From NCBI GenBank assembly GCA_001600415.1, contig BCJX01000001.1, positions 557,186-621,185 on the forward strand: a stretch of 64,000 bases of DNA. Reading direction: 5' to 3'. Origin of the DNA: Pascua guehoae. Taxonomy: Eukaryota > Basidiomycota > Tremellomycetes > Trichosporonales > Trichosporonaceae. Position 1 is the first letter of the stretch. Each line of letters begins with the position of its first letter. Both the position numbers and the translations under genes were made by a program. This document shows positions 58,165 through 64,000 of this stretch, in pieces. Under the pieces are notes generated by a model. That model searched no databases. It saw only the letters and a list, made by a program, of their open reading frames with translations, and had not been told where the DNA came from.

Positions 58165-58565
58165 GGGCTCGGTGTGTGTGAGAGGAGAAGAGAGACAGAG
58201 ATGGGTCAATGTCTAATGTGTGGATAGTGATGGTCTAGAATGTCATTTTCCCTCTCCGAGTTATCATTTGCCCTTCTGCCGACGGCTTACCTACGGCCGG
58301 CCGTCATGGACCAAAGCTAATTGCTGAACCATAGTTTCATCGCGGATCGGGACTCGGCCCCTGGGGCTCCAATCCAATGTACCTTGGATTTGCTTCCGTT
58401 CTCATCGGCTGGCTGCAGCCACTTTGAAACGAGGGAAGGGAAGGACATGAAGGACAGTCACCGTCAACGACGTCACTTTCCACCTTCCCTCAGTTTCTGA
58501 ACAAAAACCCATCCCACCTCGTCCTTTCCTTTCCTTTCTCTTCTTCTCTCATTCTTCCATCAACA
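58165..58565. promoter_or_regulatory. Divergent promoter, CDF transporter / ASA1
   Basis: A 401-bp spacer between start codons. The ASA1 side ends in a pyrimidine-rich leader (TTTCCTTTCTCTTCTTCTCTC) 10-60 bp before its ATG. Confidence 0.6.
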
Positions 58566-60112
58566 ATGCCTCCTGCTCCAACCCCCTTTCATGTCTTGCG
58601 TGCCCACTCGGCACCCATTTCAGCCCTGCACTTCACCACCAACAACACGCACCTCTTTTCTGGTGACCAGGATGGCAGCGTCGCAATCACCGACCTCACT
58701 GCTCGCCGTGTGGTTGCGCACTGGCACGCACATGAGGGTGGAGTGCTCGGCGTGGGCGAATGGGAAGGAGGCATTGTGAGGTGAGTCGCAGCGTGGCAGG
58801 AACACACTGGCAGGCGCCATACTGGACCACCCATGTCGCAGTGAACAGTGCTGAGCCCATAGCTAGCCAGGGACGAGACAACAAGATTATATTCTACGAA
58901 CCCCTTCCACATGCGACGGGTGGCCCCAGCCTCGCTGCCGGTGCGAACACGCCCCCGCCCAAGGTTGCACACCAGCTGGCTTCCAACTCGCTCAACTTTT
59001 GCCGCTTCTCACTTGCACCGTACGAGGGAAAGGGGAAGGCGAGGGAAGGTGAAGGAAACGTACAGCAGCAAGCCTTCCTCGCACTCCCTAACCTGACCGA
59101 GTCTGAGCTCGTGGGTTATTCCTCCAATCCGACTCTAACCCACGCAGATAGATATCTACCACCTCCCATCAATGCGTCGTCTACATGCTGCGCTCAACTT
59201 TGTTCCGCCCAAAACCGGACCCGATGTTCCCCGCGAAGGCCTCGTCATGTCCGTTCACCTGCATGTCCTACCAGCTTCCGACTCGCCGCGCCGCGTTGCG
59301 CTTGCGACGGCATTTGAGGACGGGCGCGTCGAGGTGTGGACATGTCCCCTGGAACGATTGGAGAGTGCCATAACATCGCCGTGGGACGGGAGGAAGGCGG
59401 AGCCGGTGTGGATGCGGTTGTGGGCAGGCAAGGCCCACAACGAGGCTGGTGAGCTCAAAGACACTCCCAAAGCGTATAGCTCACCCGCAGTCATGGCCAT
59501 GGCGACAGATCGGTTGTTTACGCGCGCGTTTACAGTGTCAGCTGACCACCTCTTGTGCAAGATCAATCTGGCAGGAGTGAGCTGTCACAAACGCCCAGAC
59601 AGCTGACGCCCAGATCCTCCAACATAGAATCAGCGACACGAGTCTCACATCGTACTCTACCAAGCAGATTGGCAACTCTTCGGTTGCAGTCTCTTCCGAC
59701 GGACGCGTCGTCGCGGTGGGCGGCTGGGATGGCCGGTACGTTACCCCTCCTGGCGCTTGGTCTCCCCATCCTCTCAACAAACTTTCCTTCTCCGTGTCAA
59801 TTCATCCCACCCCTTGCATGTCCAGCTTGGCAGCTCACACCCAGCACCCGCCTCTTCTCTGCTGCCACCTTTAAGCCGCTCGGAACACTGAGCTACCACC
59901 GCGAGTCGGTCCAAACGCTCGCGTTTGCGCAACCCCGCGCACACCTTGCTCTCCCGCCAGCCGACGACACTCTCGAACTCGGGGCCGAGAGCGAGAGCAG
60001 CGACGACGAGGGAGGCGTGGATACCGTGCCTCGTGAGCGTTGGCTCGCGAGCGGAGGGAAGGATCGCAGGATTGCGTTGTGGGGTCTGATGGATTTTTCC
60101 AGGGGCCAGTAG
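58566..60112 (+). CDS. ASA1: Asa1-like WD40 subunit of the ASTRA complex
   Basis: Six exons: 58566-58780, 58867-59110, 59148-59448, 59491-59576, 59614-59735 and 59845-60112, 411 residues. WD-type repeats: VLRAHSAPISALHF with FSGDQDGSVAITDL near the start, SQGRDNKIIFY, IYHLPSMRRLH, FEDGRVEVW, VSADHLLCKI, VAVGGWDGR, and a last LASGGKDRRIALWGLM. This order, with the LPS-R block and the closing GGKD-R-ALW, matches Asa1 and its animal relative GNB1L. ASTRA works with the TTT complex in folding and stabilising TOR-family kinases (TOR, ATM, Tra1). An acidic insertion (ESESSDDEGG) precedes the final blade. The fourth junction (before ILQHRISD) is the least certain. Confidence 0.88.
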
Positions 60113-60342
60113 AGTGAGAGAATTGAAGAGTCGTTCGTCGTAATAGCCAGCGGTGGTAGAGACAGGGATGTGACGGGTGTCATTATGGTTGTAGTTCTGC
60201 TCGGACGAAATGCTACACGGCCAGCGCCACACCAATTGCTTACACTTAATGAGACCATGGGATCGGCTGCTTCCCTCCAACCTCGATCCACGAACCAGCG
60301 CCGTCGACGATGATACAATGTCATAGGATACAAAGTGAATAC

Positions 60343-61372
60343 TTATGCCAGACACACGCGCCGGCTCTCCCAGCGACACCTGCCGTACCACGAGCCCTCC
60401 CCCTCCCCCTCCTCCATCTCCCCACTCTTCTCCTGGTATTGCTCATCTCGACCCACACGCTCCCCACACCCAAATTCTCCACACCACTCACACTCTCCAC
60501 ACTTGCGCTTCTTCTCCGCACCCCACACCTCAACCACCCCACAGCCCACACCCACACCCAGCCCAACCACCGCAGCGACATAGAGCCAAAACCCCGCCCC
60601 CAAAGACGCCAACGCCCCAGCACCCGCCGCGAGCTCGGTCATGCCCGATAGGCGGACGTAGGCGGTACCCGCGCCAATGGCGGCAATGACGAACGCGCAG
60701 CTGCCCGCGAGGATGCTCCAGGACGCGTGGATAAACGAGCCGAGGGTGGCGGTTAGGGCCAGACCTGGGTGTTAGCTGGGCAATGCAAGACCTCGCCATT
60801 GCGTCGCCTCTCCAGCCTCACACTCTACCCCTACCTCTCCAACACTCCCCACCCGCTCGACTTCGTGTCGCCCGACACCCTCCACCCCCAAACCCAAACT
60901 CCAGCCACCTCTTGCCCAGGGATCAGAACTCACCAGTCGCAACAGGCGCCAAAAGGACAAACACTTCACCACCACCAGGCACACACCCCTCCCCGCGCGT
61001 AACATTACACACGCTGCGCGCGAGGTCGTACCCACCCGGGGCCGGGACGACGTGCATGGCCCCGTCGGCCGTCCAGCCGTACGCGCCGAATGCGTATGTG
61101 TGGATATCGCCCGGGGCGCGCGTGTGGATTGTCAGGAGGGAGAGCGGGCGGAAGGTCGGTGTGCAGACTGGTGTCAGCGGGTGGTCGTGCCTCGGGAAAC
61201 CAATTGGGCAGCGGGCAGCTGGGCACTCACACCACGAAGCGAACAAGCACCAAAACCCCGCCGTGAAGCAGACCGTATACGCGTTCCCCAGCGCGTCGAC
61301 GGTCGCCGCCCACACGTGGGGGTAGTGGACTCGAGATGCTCTCCTCATGTCGACGGCACGGAGAGCCGCCAT
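60343..61372 (-). CDS. Four-span membrane protein, possibly SUR7/PalI-like
   Basis: Three exons: 61231-61372, 60934-61167 and 60343-60764, 265 residues. The first hydrophobic span (AYTVCFTAGFWCLFASW) is followed by an extracellular loop with AFGAYGWTADG and two Cys (SVCNVTRGEGC), then three spans (about FVLLAPVATGLALTATLG, AGSCAFVIAAIGAGTAYV, GFWLYVAAVVGLGVGVG) and a charged tail with several Cys (KCGECEWCGEFGCG). One span, a loop with a G-x-W/Y-G element and three more spans is the plan of the Sur7/PalI family of eisosome and pH-sensing proteins. I infer membership from topology rather than a strong motif. The start could be the ATG at 61372 or the one eight codons later. The cysteine-rich tail is unusual and may be lipid-modified. 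Confidence 0.6.
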
Positions 61373-62205
61373 TTGGTCGGTCGGTGTACGAGTGAGTTCG
61401 AGGATCAGGGGGCTTGTTTGTAGAGGTTGGATATGGGTGAGAATGGAGATGGAGACGTCTGGTGTTTAAGTGTTTGCTCGTGTATGTGCCCATGCCTGGA
61501 GAGTACAGGCGCGTCCGGAAAGATGCGCATACCTCGCTGTACCCGAGCTGGGTTGGCACTAGTGAGCTACAATAGTCCTCATGCACGCTCCGTACAGCAC
61601 CCGACTGTACACCTGCCCGATCGTGTTGACTGCACGTCGTGTGACTTTGGCTGCGCGTCGTTGCATCTCCAGTGTTGACACGATCAATATTACGACCTCA
61701 CCGCCGATCGCGGAGTTCCATCGTTGGCTCGTGCCCAGCCGAGGCCGCGTGGGCAGGGGCGTGCCTGGAGAGCCAACGGTGTTTCATCTTGAGGGGGCCG
61801 CGTCAAGGGGAAATGGGTCAGAGGGCAGCAGGAGGGCACATGTTACGTGTTATCGTTACCATATGCAGAATGCAGCAGTTTACTGGGATTACTGGAGTGG
61901 TGGTCCGTCGGCCGCTGAGATTATGGGATGCCAGTTGCCAGTTTCGTGTGTTAGGACGGTATGCTGGTACAGCGGGTTCCTGGCGATCGCCTCTGGTCGG
62001 GCTGGACCAGAGCACTGCGCAGTCGGTATCTGCTCTGGGTGCTCCTTGCCTGCTTGCCGTGACCTCTACAAGCACATAAGCCATGCAGCCATAAGCCCCA
62101 CCGCATGACACATACACCAGTCCTCGAGTACACAGCAGACCTCCCAAGAGGCCTCGGACACATGGGCATAACTTTGCAACCCAGAATCTAACCTATCCAT
62201 CTCCA
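61373..62205. other. Intergenic, no gene seen
   Basis: 5' flank of the four-span gene and 3' flank of the next gene. No coding or RNA signal was found. Confidence 0.5.
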
Positions 62206-63845
62206 TCATGTACCACTATCACTCCTGCTGTCGTCCCCCTCCATGTCTACAGGGACGTATCCGTCGTGCCCCCTCCCCCGCGTCCCTCCCATCCACTGCT
62301 GCACGCCCACGCCACGGCCACGGTCCGGCGAGTTGAGGTTAGCAGGATCCGTCCGGCCGAGGGTATACGCCTCGACGGGGCTGTCGAGCAGCGCGATGCC
62401 CGCGTCGTCGACGTCGCCGTCGCGCCCATGTTTGCGCAGGCCACAGCGCCGGGCCTCTGTGCATTCGAGAATGTACGCGCCGACCATGATGGCGGCAAAG
62501 ACGCCAAAGCAGATCGTGCCGACGTTCCGCCAGTCGTCGCCCGCGTCGGGGGACAAGAGGAGGTCGAGTACGTCGGAGCGTGCTAGTGTGCCTGGTGTTA
62601 GTGGGTCGACCTGACGGTTGGGGGTGTGAGGCGTTGGGTGAGGTCATTGTGGTGCACCCTGCCGGAGAGGGGGACTCACTCTCGTCCGAGGTCGTGCGGT
62701 CAGACGTCACGAGGACCTGCCATCCTGTGGTGCCCGGTTCGAGTCTGGCGTGAGCAGTGCCGCAAGTGTGGGGAGGGAGGGGCTCACTCGCGTGGTGGGT
62801 CGGTTAGGGTGTAGTGCGATACGTAGGATGGGACTGGGGTTAGCGAAGGTAGCTGGTAGATGAATAGCGTTTCCGAGCATCGGTTACGTCAAACACATGG
62901 TCGAGAACCAGGGTGAGGACAAGCATGCGGAGAGCATGGGATTGATTACCGGGACGAGCAGGAGAACCCATATGAGCACGAGAACGGTTACGCATTCGAG
63001 CACAATGCCGAGCACAACCCCAGCACAGTCGCATGCACCAGCACCGACGCTCACAATCATTCGCAGAGCCACCCACGGCGCTACGACACGCTGCGAGCAC
63101 ACTGCCACTCTGACAGAACCACAATCGCAGCACCCCCTTCCACATACACAAACACACATTCAACCATGAGCACGCCTTCACTCACCACTAGCAAGCCACA
63201 CCGGCTCGGCGAGCACGGATGCATTCACATTCGCGAGCCACAGATGCGCGTCGACGGCGACGGGGAGCTTCCATGAGATGCTGTACGGTGGTCCGCCCTC
63301 CCCTGTATTGTCAGTGGGCGAGATCGGACCAGGGGGAGGCCGAAGGCCAGAGCCGGAGACCAGAGACTAGATTCCAGAGCCAGAGAAAGAGCCAAAGACA
63401 AGAGTCGGAGACAACAGGCCAGAGACCAGAAGTGACCAGTCACGGGGGCCAGAGAACGGTTCATCAGATGGGCAGATAAGGATCGAGTCAGGACGCCGCT
63501 TGCACGTGGTTGCGTGACAGTGCCGCGGCAGTCGACGTCTGAGCCGACGTCTGAGCCGCCGAGCTCCAAGGAAAGCAAACATCATGGCCTGGCCGTCTCC
63601 CTGTGCATGCCACGGGCCACTGGACGGCCCGGCTTGGCACAAGAAGCGGCGGCCTTGGACGCAGCAGCAGATATCCCCCTGCTCTCCCCCCCTCCCTCCC
63701 AAAGCTCCCCCGATTGCTCGCCGCATCGCCCTTGTTATCTACCCCAGGCCCACTCACAGTGTTTCAACTTGACCGACGTGGCCGGGGCGGCCAGCACGGC
63801 TCCGAGCCCGAGGACGAGTGCGACGACGAGGCGCAGGCAGCGCAT
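62206..63845 (-). CDS. Type I membrane protein with short ectodomain
   Basis: Five exons proposed: 63758-63845, 63186-63302, 62788-62833, 62680-62744 and 62206-62591, 233 residues, all in phase. The signal peptide (RLVVALVLGLGAVLAAP) precedes SVKLKH, then WEGGPPYSISWKLP, EPGTTGWQVLVTSD, one span (ICFGVFAAIMVGAYIL) and a tail starting ECTEARRCGLRKHG. The WxGGxPPY element and overall layout repeat those of the gene at 46054-47648. In that gene a Cys-x-Pro-x-x-I-x-W segment leads into WxGG; here that segment is missing, so a small exon may remain unfound within the 454-nt first intron. Exons 3-5 and the transmembrane part are more secure. Function unknown; surface sensing or wall anchoring would fit. 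Confidence 0.65.
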
Positions 63846-64000
63846 GCGGGGTCAGAGTGGTCGATGTGGGAGAATGTAGAAATGACAACGTGGATGTGGA
63901 TGAGGACGCTTGTTGGGAAGGTTCGTTTGGGAATTTGGGGGTGCAGTAATGGGTTTGGCACAATTGGCGCCCGGCGTGCCAAGAGATTGATTTCCGTGGC

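Noticed and set aside
1..64000. CRISPR array, rRNA operon, intact transposase or reverse transcriptase
   Set aside because: No spaced identical repeats, no rRNA-like blocks and no transposase or RT motifs were seen on either strand.

Overview
The window looks like nuclear DNA from a basidiomycetous yeast of the Tremellomycetes, most likely Trichosporonales (a relative of Cryptococcus and Cutaneotrichosporon). It is GC-rich. Genes are split by many short introns (mostly 36-90 nt) with GTGAGT-type donors and CTAAC/CTGAC branch sites. The G-alpha protein at 10.7-12.2 kb resembles Cryptococcus Gpa1 through most of its length as I remember that protein. Genus and species cannot be fixed from the sequence alone. 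All gene models were built by hand: each model listed as complete closes in frame across all its introns, but none has transcript support.

Layout. 0-7.3 kb: start of a membrane protein (Dlt1-like?), PAM16 (mitochondrial import motor), CDC123 (eIF2 assembly), a G-patch nucleolar-type protein and a small Cys-motif protein with a 9-residue repeat. 7.3-10.7 kb: an accessory stretch with a decayed beta-lactamase-fold gene. 10.7-12.2 kb: GPA1. 12.2-22.3 kb: about 10 kb with no convincing protein gene, only an intron-containing tRNA-Pro(AGG). 22.3-32.8 kb: a secreted double-psi-beta-barrel protein, a secreted arylsulfatase, a Vba-like MFS transporter and a USP48-type deubiquitinase. 33-37 kb: a lipid-anchored LAMTOR1/Meh1-like protein with a long last intron, flanked by two inverted, decayed copies of an unknown gene. 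37.6-47.7 kb: a mitochondrial DUF1479-like protein, a second double-psi-beta-barrel protein and a single-pass membrane protein with a proline-rich tail. 48.6-60.1 kb: a 1531-residue Ser/Thr kinase, a 14-exon Mn-type CDF transporter and the ASTRA subunit ASA1. 60.3-64 kb: a four-span membrane protein and another single-pass membrane protein.

Functional themes. There is no operon-like cluster. Several products concern nutrient and surface signalling (Gpa1 for cAMP, a LAMTOR1-like TORC1 anchor, ASA1 for TOR-family kinase maturation, vacuolar-type MFS and CDF transporters) and the cell surface or secretome (two DPBB proteins, sulfatase, two type I membrane proteins). Co-location is not evidence of a shared pathway. 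The most distinctive points are an exon holding only the ATG in PAM16, 15-30 nt exons in the CDF gene, a 120-nt uninterrupted pyrimidine tract before a splice acceptor, the two DPBB paralogues with matching intron positions, and the inverted pair of gene remnants.
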